From the NCBI GenBank assembly GCA_003342895.1, contig PTFA01000301.1, forward strand, positions 1,054,001 through 1,118,000: 64,000 bases of DNA. Direction: 5' to 3'. The notes beneath the pieces are model-generated. The model was given only the letters and a program-made list of their open reading frames with translations, did not search any database and had not been told where the DNA came from. Positions 49,741 to 61,870 of the stretch are shown here, piece after piece. The translations under genes were made by a program, and so were the position numbers. The DNA is from Casuarius casuarius (lineage: Eukaryota; Chordata; Aves; Casuariiformes; Casuariidae). Position 1 is the first letter of the stretch. Each line of letters starts with the position of its first letter.

Positions 49741-52700
49741 ATGAATTCCATATTAGTACTACATGAGCTGCTCTTATGTAAATGTATAGGAACTAGTGTC
49801 TGGCAGTTCTTCTGAAGGCTTCCTGTCTTTGTTCCACTTTTCTATCCCTCTATAATTTATCACTTTTAGGACAAAGTAAGTGACTTTGAAAAGGATGCTT
49901 TGCCCCAATTATAGCTTAATTGATGTCAAGTTCAAACAGACTTACTGAATACACAGTCTTGTAATGAAGTTGGTTTTTACATATTAAGTAATAAACACCC
50001 ATGGACACGTGAAAATATGTTTTTTTTTCCCTCCTCTCACCTTTTCTGTTTCATATTTCATAAAGGGTGAAAGTGTCACATTATCATTATGAAGATCACT
50101 TCTAGGTTTTTAGTTCAGCCAAGGGAAGGAAATACTGGAAATCTGTCAAAAAATTCTCCTGTAAATATTTTTTAAAATGTTATAGATAAAATGAACATTT
50201 GTACTATTTGGCTGTTATTAAAACTTGGCTGAAAAAACATACTAAAGTACATCCTGTAGTAGCTGAACAGAAAACCCATTGGTAACACAATGAACTTGCA
50301 GGGAGAAACATTCATTTTAGTGCTTTCTTTTTGTTTTGTTATGAAATTAGTGCAGTCTCAGACTTACCATAACTATAAGAAATATTAACGAATGACAAAG
50401 AGTAAAAATAAGCTGGAAGAAGGTGAGTGAAAAATAAAGCTTATCAGTTATCTGGCTTATCAAAATTGCAGAATAGCCCAAGACTTACTGTTGCAGCTTT
50501 TAAAAGAACAAACAGGATAAAAAAGGCCATAGCAAAAAATGTTGTGTTTCCTAATGTTTTTTGGGCAGGAATTTCTCTTGCCATTATTTCATTAGGCATG
50601 CATGAAATCTACCGTTGATAAGATAAAAGTCTGACAATATCTGACAGTATCTTTCAAAATTCTCACTGTTACTGTAATTAACTTGAACAATGCCACTTTC
50701 TCTAAATTCAAAGCTTCACATACAATAAGGAATTCAGTACTCTTTCAGTCAAACTCCACTAGGATATCTTTGAATAACAATTTTAGAAATTCTTTAACTA
50801 GCGGCCAAAACAGCACAATTTCTTGATATTTGAATATCTTGCAAAACAACTGAAACTTGAAACATTGGTTTGATGCCATCTAGGTTGGGTGAAGGGAATG
50901 CTCTTCAGTTACCATAGCCGTACATTGTTAAGAAGTTCAGATGCAAGTACTGTTTCATTTTCAATTTTAACGCAATATTATCTACAGATTTAAGACACTT
51001 CTGTCTCTCTCTATATGCCACAGCTCCTCAAACAGCTGACACCAAGAAAGGGTAACAGTTAGCTCTGTCTTCAAACAATGTGTGTAGTGATTGGTGCACC
51101 TAACGTGCTCACAATAAGCTAGTCCTGAAATGATACCTGTAGAGTGAAACTTTTACAAAAGGGATTCAAAAACTGAATAGGGGGGATAATGCATTTAGGG
51201 TCCCTACATATAGGCTGCTCTTGATATCATTATAGTATAGTGATAAGACTATTGCCAGCTAAACAGATGAATATTCATTATATCCACATATAGCAACTCC
51301 ATAGTATCCAAACTACAGCTCTACTTTGCCCCAATGATATATTCTCTTCATATAGTTAGTGATGTTTAAAATGAATGTATATTTTATTCTCTATTTTACA
51401 TTAGTTCTATGCAGTAGTATTACTAAGCCAAATTGCGCGCACATTTTCATCAAACAGAAACTATCAGGAGTTCTGACTGATATGTTTTGGGCAGACAGAA
51501 TGTACAGAAAAAGATACACTTTGCTTCCTGCCATATAAAATAAGCATACTAAGAAAAACTATTCTACACGCTTCCCAGAAAGTACAGTACAGGTCAGCAG
51601 TTACACAAGTGTCATTATTCACTGTGTCACATCATTCATGTGTAGGCACAAATCTCCAGGTTCCGTATCCTTAAATTATCAAACTTGCAGAATAAAAACA
51701 ATGGTTAGTATAGTGACTGAAGATTACACTTTGCATCAGAAAAATGCAAAGGATTAAAATCAGTGTTGCAAGTGGGACAAGTATGTGATAGCCTTCCCAA
51801 ATGTAAGATATATGTTGTCCTAGGCTTAGGACTTCTTAAACTCAAATGTGAACTATGGAGGACACATTATAGATTTTATTCTACAAATGAAAACTATTTT
51901 TTAAAGTGTTTGCAACTATATATAAGAAATAAGTTTAAAAATGGTAACTAAGTAAGTTCCTAGGCTGAAAAAGCACTGAACTGCAATGACTTACCAATTC
52001 TCAGTCAGTTTAAAGATTATACTTTAACTATTCAGCTTAACTGCAGTTTAATGATTTATTTTACCTGGGAATTTAGTAAGTTCGAAAGATAACCCAGAGG
52101 ATATTAGAAGGCACTCAGATGCTAGAATGATAGACACAGGAAGCTAGGTGCATATAAAGATTAAGACAGAACTTGCAACTATTCATTTATGATCATCCCA
52201 ATTCCCACCTCTAAATATCTCTTCTTTCTTCCTATTTTTAGAACACAGACTTCTCCTTTATGAGATCTGTCTCTGACCTTTGGTAGGCTTTCATAGATGT
52301 GTTTTTAATACAAGAGCATTTAGAATTTCATTTCTTGTAATTGTGAATCGATATTAACTAGATATACTTTATGTATATGAATGTCTCATTATCTCAGTAT
52401 CTTTCCCCAGGAGAATTAGCAAGATACACTGTTCACGATCCTCAACCAGGCAAAGCAAAGTCATCATTTCTGTGCCAGGTCATTTTGGAAACATAAAAAT
52501 CTACCAAACAGAAAATCCAATCTTGAACAAGCCAAGCTTGTATATCTCTCAAGCAGTCTCTCCCAGACTTCTTGGAAGCATTATTCCTTTGATACATCTT
52601 GCATTGGAATAGCAGACAAATTAGTTTCATTTTAAAAAGTGTAGAGGACTGTGTGGGACTTTGTGCATATGTCTGAATTCCAGAGAGAGAAGACAGAATG

Positions 52701-55700
52701 ATAATGGACAGCTAATTCTCAGTTTGAACAAGTGCTTTTCCATATGTTGAAAGAATATATATAATTACAAAGAGAATAATTTACAGAAAGCTTTTGGGAT
52801 TTTTCAGGGAAAAGGATTTATTTTGGGGAGCTGGGAAGAGAAATCTCTGTATTTTATCAGATGTATTCGACCTTGAAGAATGACGTTTCATACAGTATAA
52901 AGGTCTGAAGCTGAGGATTAAACTATGCAAGAGTTTGGTAGGGATATGCAAAACCTAGCATTTCACATAGAGTGAAAAGTACACCAGAAGGATAGGGAAA
53001 AGAATGTGTTTTGTTATAGTTATTAGCTACAGTTTGATTAGTTAATAAGGTCAATGGGGATGATAATTAAAGTGTGACATAATACAAAAATGCCTTTAAG
53101 TGCTCAAGTTATAAGATTGAACAGAAGAGTCTTCTCAGATTGCAACAGTTTGCATGCAAATTCAGGAAAATATCAGTTTATTTTTAAAAGCAAATGTTTG
53201 TGATTTATACAATACAACAGAGAAATAGTAGATAAATTTGCAGAATCCTCACAATGAACACAGTAGAAAATAGGATTAAAATAGAGAGGTAATGACTTTT
53301 GCCTTACTTTTATCACCAGATTGTGCAATCTTCCAACATCCACAGTGAAAAAGAAAAACAACGGGGAGGAGGAGAAGGCTATTTTGTCTGCCCTAGAGTC
53401 TTAAAGAGACAGAAATGTTAGAAAGTTTTGCCTTGCAGAGGCATACTTTTTTCTCTGATTCAGGCTCTGTTTTCATAGTCATCATACCAGATCTATTCGT
53501 TATTTGGATATCCAGCAGTGTAAATTTACATGCTTATATTTCTGTCATTTTAACCTCTCCAGGCATAAGCAAATAAAAAAAACTGCCAGTGCAAAGTAAT
53601 TAGTCAAATGTTTTGAACAATTTTGAATTAGCAGAGTGAGATAGTATGAATCTGCCACAGTATTTTTGATCTGGTGCCTGGCAATGCAATGCCAGATTAA
53701 CTTTATTGTCAAGTCAGATGGTGAAGTTATTTAATGTTGAAACAGAACGCCTAGCCAAAAGATTCACTGTATACCATAGGTATATGTATACCATAAGAGT
53801 GGAATGAAAGAGGAGCAAAAGAAGTTATGATTTGCTTAACTTTATCTTATTGATCTAATGATAATGGATCGATAATATCAATCTAATGATATCTGTTGTG
53901 AGGATAAGTTAATAAGGGGTACAGTTGATGCTGCCTAAAAGGTACTGAGGAAATGCATACAGATGTCAGAGGTTTGCAGCCCCGGTTGATGAATCTGCCC
54001 TTTTTAGGTGACAAGGATCTTGCATATTTATATCAAGTACTATTGTTCCTTGAATTTCATGTGTTAAAAATATTTGAATGAGTTTTACAGGCTCAAGATA
54101 TTCAAAGTCATTTGGTCCTTCAGCAGATTTTGAAAGTTGGGTCTTGTTAGGGTACCTAAAGATACTCATCAGTCACTTTACCTAAAATCAGTAATTACTT
54201 AAACAGAATTTAGATTAGTAATTTACTTTAGCTTAATGTGTAGGAAAATATAAAGATTTAGCAGCTGTTAAAATTAGTGCACCAATATATGAAATGTTTT
54301 TTCTCTATAATTTTTATATAGCCCTTTTGCTGCCTGAACATAAATTTATTTTGGAATGAAAAAAAGAGAAGAAGGAAAAAAGGAAAAACTAAGAAAAGTT
54401 CTGCTCATGAGTAGCTCCTGCTCCATTTCTTCTCCTCCTCAGTGAGTCTGAACTTTTGGCAACTAGTCTGCTCCAATTATATATTGTTAAAACAGGAAAA
54501 AAAAAAAAAAAGAATTGCTCATTTTTGCTCAATATGGATGAACTCTGTCAATTCATTCTAGAGTCTGTATCTTTTGTAGTGAAGCAATGACAGTCAGTTT
54601 TACTGTTTTATTTTTCCAGTTTTACTGAAACTACCAACAGGATTGCTGGAATGCGTAAGTATATTTATAAGTTTAAAATATCATGGCTACAGTTGTGTAT
54701 TCCACCTGTCTAAGTGTTTTGGAGAGGGGAGAAAATCAAACCAGTACTTATTTCCAAGGAGAAATCAATTTTAACTAGAACTAGTGCATTTTATATTCCT
54801 ATGCAAGTCAGGACTAACTTGGTATTCATGATGCTTTTCTTTATAGAGTACTTCATGTGGTGTGTTTCATTTGGAAAGTGGCGTGCGCAAGAATAAAGGC
54901 CCAGAGGAATATAACCCTTCTACCTCACACAAAAAGTAAATTAGATTTTCTTACCATCTGTCTTCTTCATCATCTGGAAAACCTGCTGCTGGTGAAATTT
55001 TCTTCGATGTCTGATGCATTTTCTGATAAACGTCTGGTTTGTTTAAAAGGCAGCTGTGGTTTGGATATAATCAGCAAACATCTGCAATAATTCAAAAGGA
55101 AAAGGTAAAATATTAGACAAAATGATCAAGTAAAATCAGGTGCAAACATTATTAATAACCAAACAGAAAGTGAGCTAGAATGCTTTAGGGGATTCAGTGA
55201 AGTCCAGGAAAAACAGGAGTTGTTGCTTATCCTGCTAGACAGAACAACTGTTAGAGGAACTGAAAAAAGTCTACAGGAGAAAGTCTGCTGACAAGTCTCA
55301 ATTTCAACTTGACTAAAAAATTTCATTGAAACTCTAATCAAGGGATGATGTCAAGCAACCTTCTCTTCTCCCTTCCTCTTCTGTAACTTCCTCTTGTTTG
55401 TCTTAACTTTACCTTGCATCATTTTTCTCATTCTATTCATATTCTGATGATTTTTCCTTTCTCCAAGATCAGTTTTTTATATCCATAGTTTTAGCCATTC
55501 TTCTAATGTGTATCAAGGTGATACCTTTTTTCCTCTTATTAATTATTCTTCTCCATTCTGGTTTCAATTTCTAAACAGGAAATGCTCTTGGAACTTTCAT
55601 CAGTGACTGACACCTCTCTTTCCTGGAAAATGTAATGTTTTGGAAATCTTTAATTCCCTACTGGAATGAAAATGGAGCCACTTAATTGGTTTCACAGAGA

Positions 55701-57862
55701 GAGAATGGTATTGCAAGATTTGTATTGGGCCATTGGCTTATGAGTTCCAGATTCAGGATCCAGAGATTTTCATTCCATGCCACTTTGAATCAAGCAGGGC
55801 AGGAGCTTAAATGATGCCGCATTCAATATTATAACCTAGGTCTGTGGAAACGCTTTCACCGACTTTATTGAACAACTATTGTGTTGTGTATAATATTCTT
55901 AGACCAGTAAGCCAAGTCCTGCCTGCCTGCCTTTTTCTTTAAGATCAGTGAGAGTTTACAAGAAAAGTAACATAGCTCAGAAAATGGGAAGGCAGCACAC
56001 TATCCCACTTGAACTAAAGGGAGAATTTTAGGTAGGTGGAATGTAATTATGAGACTGGAATTCAGCCAGGATTCAGGCAGGAGGAGTGAATCTGTCAACC
56101 AGCTCATGTCTCAAAGCTGTCCCCAAAGTAGAGGGAAAAGAAATATTTTGTCAGCTATACAATATTAGGTTAAGAACTGTGTTCTCTTTCTATTTCTCTG
56201 CTTTTGATGTATGGAGCAAAGTAAAAAAGTGAGAAATAGAGCTGCTTTGCAAAATGTTCAAACAAAGGCAGAGGAAAGTGGCAAAGATGGGAGAAAACAG
56301 AAGTGAGTTTCACAGCATGTATTTTATTTTCTGTCCCGTCCTGCTAGTAGGTGGTAAATATAAGCAGAGTGTCTAATGCTCACAAGAACCATTAAAATAT
56401 CTTGAAGTATGCAGAGTGTAGGTTAGCTTTCAGCCAGTATTTTATGTAACAGTCCTTTTGCATGCAATCTAGAAATCCTGTTTAGTGAAACTGGTATTTT
56501 CAGAAATAAGATAGAGCTGTAGGTCAAGAAGTCAAGAGAATTTTGGTTCTCCTCTGTTGTAAGAAAAAAGGATAGATTTTTGATTCTTCCAGTCAGTCTC
56601 TCAATTGACATCACTGTAATTAGAAGTGATTTTCTTGGTTTTTCTCCCCCTTACCAATTCAGTCTTTCTAGGCAATGACATTCTCTAGAGATTAAAGTGA
56701 CAGTCTGTAGTAAAGTTAGGAAGCAGCACATCAGAAATAGCTGCTGATTGCTAGATTGCCAATGTCGGACTCCAAGTAGATCCATAAAAATAAATGTCAG
56801 AAAGTGGAAAAACTTTATCTTTTAATTAATTTTGTTTAATTAGTTCTTCCCTCCAGTGACGTGACGTTTTGAAAGTCCTGTCTGTTTTCATCTGTCCGTT
56901 AAAATAACATGCTATTTAAAAATGTTTCAGTAATTTTTTCCATTCCTTACTAATTTTAAAATATTTTTCTTAAGTTAAACTTAGTTCATTGACTGCTAAG
57001 AATGTCAGTGCTGGTTTGTTTTTTTGCCCAGTAGTATATCTTTTCAGTAAAATATGAAATTGAGATCAGATATGTGTACAATAAAAATAAATGCCATTTA
57101 CTTAATCAGATTGTCAAGAAAGAGGGCAAATCCAAAATAAAACCCCCAAATTCAGGAATGTATAACAGAGGTTTTCTTTGGTAACAAACTGTTTAATTCT
57201 TTAAGAAGTTAAAATTAACTTTTATAATAAATGTTCTTGCTAAACATCTACACAGGAAGACGTCTTCTGAAAATGGAATATAAAATAATCTTAAGGCAAT
57301 TAAAAAGAACTTTTTGATTTGCAAAATTTAGTATAATTATGTAATTTTCTTTTGTGTGCAAGCAGAAGCTAGCTTGGCATTGAACTCCCACAACATGATG
57401 AGTCATATGGAGCTAGTTATTTCCAATGAATAGTAAGAAGCAAGCAAAAATTATCATTTGAATACAGCAACCCATGAGTACAATGCATTAATCTAATTCT
57501 ACAGTAGAACCAGTGGCAAAAGTTCACCCTGAAGCTTCAAGAAGCTGTACCAAAGGTGTTATCTGGAACACATGAAGGCCTGACAGGATGTCTGTGACAA
57601 GTAATGTTAAAATCCTCCTTATCCTCCTTTCCTGAGATGTGAAAATGCTTTCAATCACCACCTTCAGATGAGTTCACTCCTTTAAAGATTTCATTTCTTT
57701 GCCAGTATGTTTGCAATGAGGTAGCTTTAAGAATGTGTTTGACTTTATTATGCACTGTGAAAGGTGAACATATTGTAGACATTTAACAAGATCCTTATAT
57801 CAGGCTTGTTAAAAATGAAGAGCTTAGTAAATGTAAATGTTACCCAGTTGAATACATCACAT
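49741..57862. other. AT-rich non-coding stretch
   Basis: No supported gene or classifiable repeat. It contains an A16 run near 54496-54511 and scattered A/T runs. The minus-strand frame at 55126-55341 and the plus frames at 54714-55090 were examined and show nothing recognisable. Confidence 0.6.
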
Positions 57863-57936
57863 TATATGTGTGTGTGCACACGCGTGTATATACACACACA
57901 CACTGACACACACGCTCAAATATATGTACATACATA

Positions 57937-57994
<58 letters not shown>

Positions 57995-58005
57995 AAAAAA
58001 AAAAA
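57863..58005. repeat. Compound TG/CA/TA microsatellite ending in A12
   Basis: Alternating purine-pyrimidine sequence: TG units, CACACGCGTG, a CA run (57892-57902), more CA, TATGTACATACATATG, then (TG)12 at 57953-57976, TA units to 57993 and A12 at 57994-58005. Because TG and CA runs face each other, the strand can fold into a long hairpin. The Cys/Val- and His/Thr-rich frames on both strands (57806-58109) come from this repeat and are not genes. Confidence 0.95.
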
Positions 58006-61000
58006 TCTGTGAGCGTAAGTATATAGGCAAATTTTTTAGAGTAGGACTCTAATTCAGAACTAATTTTTTTCCAGTGGATTCTGACTCTGGCAAGAATGGG
58101 TTGTGCCATCTCTCATCATTAGCATGTACATGACATTCAGAGTACCAAACCAAGTGCTTTTTTGTAGAACATATGCTATGTGACTTCAGACACATTAAAA
58201 GATAATTAAGAATATTAAACAATAATTTGATTTATTTCATTTTTGTTTTAAATGGGGAGATAAAAAAATGATTCATGACTAATTCATTTCCCAGTCAGTA
58301 TCTTTTCATGGCATAGATGTTTAGCAAGCAGAAACAATGCTGTCTCTGCTACTTCTCATGTAGTGTCAGAGAAAAGATTGGCCAGACAGTCTGTAATCAA
58401 AGAAGCAATCACATAAAGAGGATAAATAATTTTGCTTTCTTTCAAACAAAAATTAAAAACACAAAGTCCCTGAATATTTCTAAAAAAAGGACGTTGATCG
58501 AAAGTTGACCTAGGACAAATAACGTGATGGCTGCTAAAAACAGTTAAAGACAATTAGCTAGCAAAGAAAAGAATAATTCCAAATTCTGTTGCCAGAAGTT
58601 CTTATTCCCAATGGTGAATAGAAGTTACTGCTAGCAGTAGCCTAAATACAGTTGTGGCAATTAATCTCTTATTTTTTTAGATATGATTATAACTTCTTGG
58701 GTATTTGAAAGCAGGACAATAAACTTCAAAACAAAAAAAATCCCAATCATTTCTTCTTTGTTAATACGCTCTCAGTACTGCATTATGACTGACATTTTGC
58801 AGAAAGCCATGGTGAAAGACGTGCTAATGGCAAGCAATAGTAGACAAGCATCAGTTTGATAAGTTTTTTCCTAAATACAATTGGATATTGTTGCCTTAAT
58901 ACTAGACTTTTAAGCTATCATCTTTATTTCCTGCATTTGATTTATTTTTCCTTCCATAGATACCCAATATGAGTATCTGGGCATTACAATTATCTGTAAA
59001 TGACAAGGTTCCAGAAACTCACAGAAAAGCTTCAGTGCTTTTCTTTTGAAGGAGCTCACAGTGATGTTCAACCTCTAGTTACATGGCTTAGAAAATCAAC
59101 AGAATTTGTGTTCCAAACAGTCAAGCTGGAACACTGGGTATATAGCACAGCTTCCTTGAAAGACAGATATAACTTCAGATCTGATCTTGTCTGGATAGAA
59201 ATATTGAGGGGTTTGGTTACTCAGTGAAAGATAATCTCTTATATTACTTTTCCCTGATGATTCCATTTGGATTTTATTTCACTCTAACACAGGTCCAGAT
59301 TTATTCTGAGATAATGCTGAAGGAGTCAAATAACTGAAAAAGGAAATATAAAGTTAAATACTCAATAACAAAATTTCTAGTTATAATTGTTCAGAAAAGG
59401 TAATCTTCCCTTTCTGTGTTGAACCTTATTCTGATTTATATGATTGGGAAATTATCAGTATTCCATTGCTATGAAACACTATAAAAGGCCTCTTAACACA
59501 TCTTGTCTGAAGTATCTATCATTAGCAGATTGTTCGTTTGCAAAGAGAAGAATATTCAAGTTAGAGGTTAGAGTAAAGATTAAAGTTCATCTTTCTAAGT
59601 AAAGTCATTAAAGGAGATAAACCATGAGAAGTTTTAGAAATTATTATTTTAGAATATTATGATTTTAGAAATAGTTGAAAGGAGGAATTAGAAGTTAGGT
59701 TTAGAAACAAATAGAATTAAGAACATAAAGATATGAAAACTGAAAGGGCCTGTTTGAGAGCTTTCTCGGTATTATCTTATTTTCAAATAGTCTTGCACAA
59801 CAACTAAGGATATGCAAAGTACATTATGCTATGAAAAACCTGCCCATTGTGTTGGGCTCTGACACTAACTGTTATTTCACTACTTTAAAGAACAAACGAA
59901 AAACAATATAGATGTAACTACACTTGGATGTCAAAGTCTTCATTTTGATGTCTCTTACCACTATTTCATTATTTATAAACTCCAAACTTATTTTTTTCAT
60001 TTGGCAGAATAGTGTCAGGAATCCAGGAAACCAAACTGTTCTTGTTTTGTTTTTCATCAATGTTTTGTTTTTCACCAGTGTTCTGAAAAGCAGTTTGTGG
60101 TATAATGAATGAAATGTTAAATGTATTAAGAATGAGTATCTTTATTTTAGAAGTAAGACTGACTATGTCCTGAGATCAAGAACCTTAGCTGACCAAGAGC
60201 CCAGTCTAATACTGTTGGAAGGAGGGCAGCTCTGAACTGCAGTTTCTGTTCCCAGTCCTGTGACTGTCAAGAGGCCAGACAGGATCCTCGCACAACTTGA
60301 ACTGTGACAATGGTTAAAAGTCATTATACAGGTGAGAATCTTCAGAGTGGAATTATTAATGTTTTCGTATTAACATTTCTTCACTAGTCCCTCAACAATT
60401 AAAAAAAAAGTTGCTCTCTGATAGGAATGTACTTTCTGATAATGGCCCATTCTGACAAGAGTGGACCCATGAAACATGTTTAATTTTGGTCAAATTTTGC
60501 AACATCTCTTTAATTTTAATTCTAAAGATTCAGTCTTCAGTCTTCTGCTGTGGTCAGGACACTAAGGCACTGTACAATTCACAGGCTTCCTTTTGACAGC
60601 CAGTAGAGCTCATTTCTATTTATTTCTTTTTTTCTTTTTTCTTTTTGAATATACTCTGCCTTTCAAGGCAGAGCCAGGAGGTTTTTCTGGTGATAACTTC
60701 AACAGATTGTGTTGAAATATTTTAAGATTTGTTTACCAATAGGATTTTCCTCTGTGGTTTTTCTAAATTAATAAAATCAGTGTTTATTATCCATTTGTCA
60801 TCTTTTTCTGTTAGGATGTAAGTGCAATAAATAACATTTTATTCATTTATTTGTGTGCTATCACTTAAACTACTCATTTGTAGATCATAGCTGGGTTATG
60901 CAAGGCTCTCTACAGACCTATAACAAAGAAACAAATTTTTACTCCAGAGAATTTACAATGCACATGAAAGAGAAGAGCAAGACAGACAGTCAGAGCTTAG

Positions 61001-61664
61001 GAAGAGAAAGAAGATAAAAGAAAAGACTGGAACTGAGCAGAAAACCAGAAGTCACTGATCACTCTTGGTAAAACAAGAAAAATAAGTATTAAAATACGAT
61101 ATCTGATCAAAAATGTTCTTAGGTGTACAGATGTTAGAAAAAAGACATACTTAAATAATACTATTTCAATTATTTCGAAATTAATCAATTTGTTTATATC
61201 TTAACTACCATTTCAGGGGGAAAGAGTCATTGCCCCTATCTTCTACTTAGGCTGTTTTTTTTTATTTCTTTGAGAATTTTGATGGCCTTTGTAGCTGTCT
61301 TTGGCTTATCTAGTCTGTTTCTCAGTTCCATGAGTATTGTCCTCTATGGACAGTTATTTCATGAGATGTACAATAAATAACCCATTTGGCAGAATAGTTC
61401 TTTCATGTTCTAATTCCAAGGATGCTTAGAAAATTATATATATATTCCTTTTACATTATATATAGAATATATTCTATGTCAGTATTCTATATAAATATTT
61501 ATTTTGTATAATTATGTTATAGATTTTCTTTCCTTTTCTGGTCTGTCCTATTTGCTTTTCCCAATCATCAGTTAAGATCCACACTATGTATTACCTCCAC
61601 TGGCAAATTTTAAAACTTGAATTCTTATTCTCTAGCTTTCCCATGTTCATACTTACACCTGTAG
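58006..61664. other. AT-rich non-coding stretch
   Basis: No supported gene. An A/G-rich patch lies at about 59545-59760. A short duplicated phrase (GTTTTGTTTTTCA) occurs near 60043 and 60062. A perfect inverted repeat lies at 61459-61493. Open frames such as 59000-59227 and 59872-60112 have no supporting signals. Confidence 0.6.
61459..61493. repeat. Perfect 11-bp inverted repeat with 13-nt spacer
   Basis: TATATAGAATA (61459-61469) is the exact reverse complement of TATTCTATATA (61483-61493). A smaller palindrome GAATATATTC overlaps the left arm (61465-61474). It could extrude as a cruciform, but AT-only palindromes are common in such DNA. Confidence 0.8.
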
Positions 61665-61870
61665 TCATATACCCTATCATTTCTCTTGACCTTTTGGCTA
61701 CAATCTTGCTAATACAGCCTGGGATGCTTTTGGCCGCCTCTGCTGCAAGGGCCTACTGCTGACTCATGTTTGACTCATTGGTCACTAAGACTACCAAGTC
61801 CTTTTCTGCACATTGGAAATTTATTCAGAACCTGATACATCCCAAATATGCTTACTTGTTTGCATTTGAA
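61665..61870 (-). repeat. CR1 LINE fragment, 3' part of ORF2, antisense
   Basis: Read on the minus strand, one frame at about 61680-61810 gives AEKDLVVLVTNESNMSQQ, a stop, then ALAAEAAKSIPGCISKI and VAKRSREMI. This follows the conserved C-terminal tail of CR1 ORF2 (AEKDLGVLVD...NMSQQ...A..KAN.ILGCI...V..RSREVI). The in-frame stop and divergence mark it as a dead, old copy. The typical 3' CR1 repeat end was not found, so it is truncated or eroded at both sides. CR1 is the dominant LINE of birds and other sauropsids, which supports the organism call. Confidence 0.75.

Noticed and set aside
49067..49744. Three adjacent plus-strand frames as a gene or gene cluster
   Set aside because: Explained by pyrimidine skew; no splice, start context or domain support.
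57806..58109. Open frames on both strands over the TG/CA/TA repeat
   Set aside because: They translate the microsatellite (alternating Cys/Val or His/Thr) and have no gene features.
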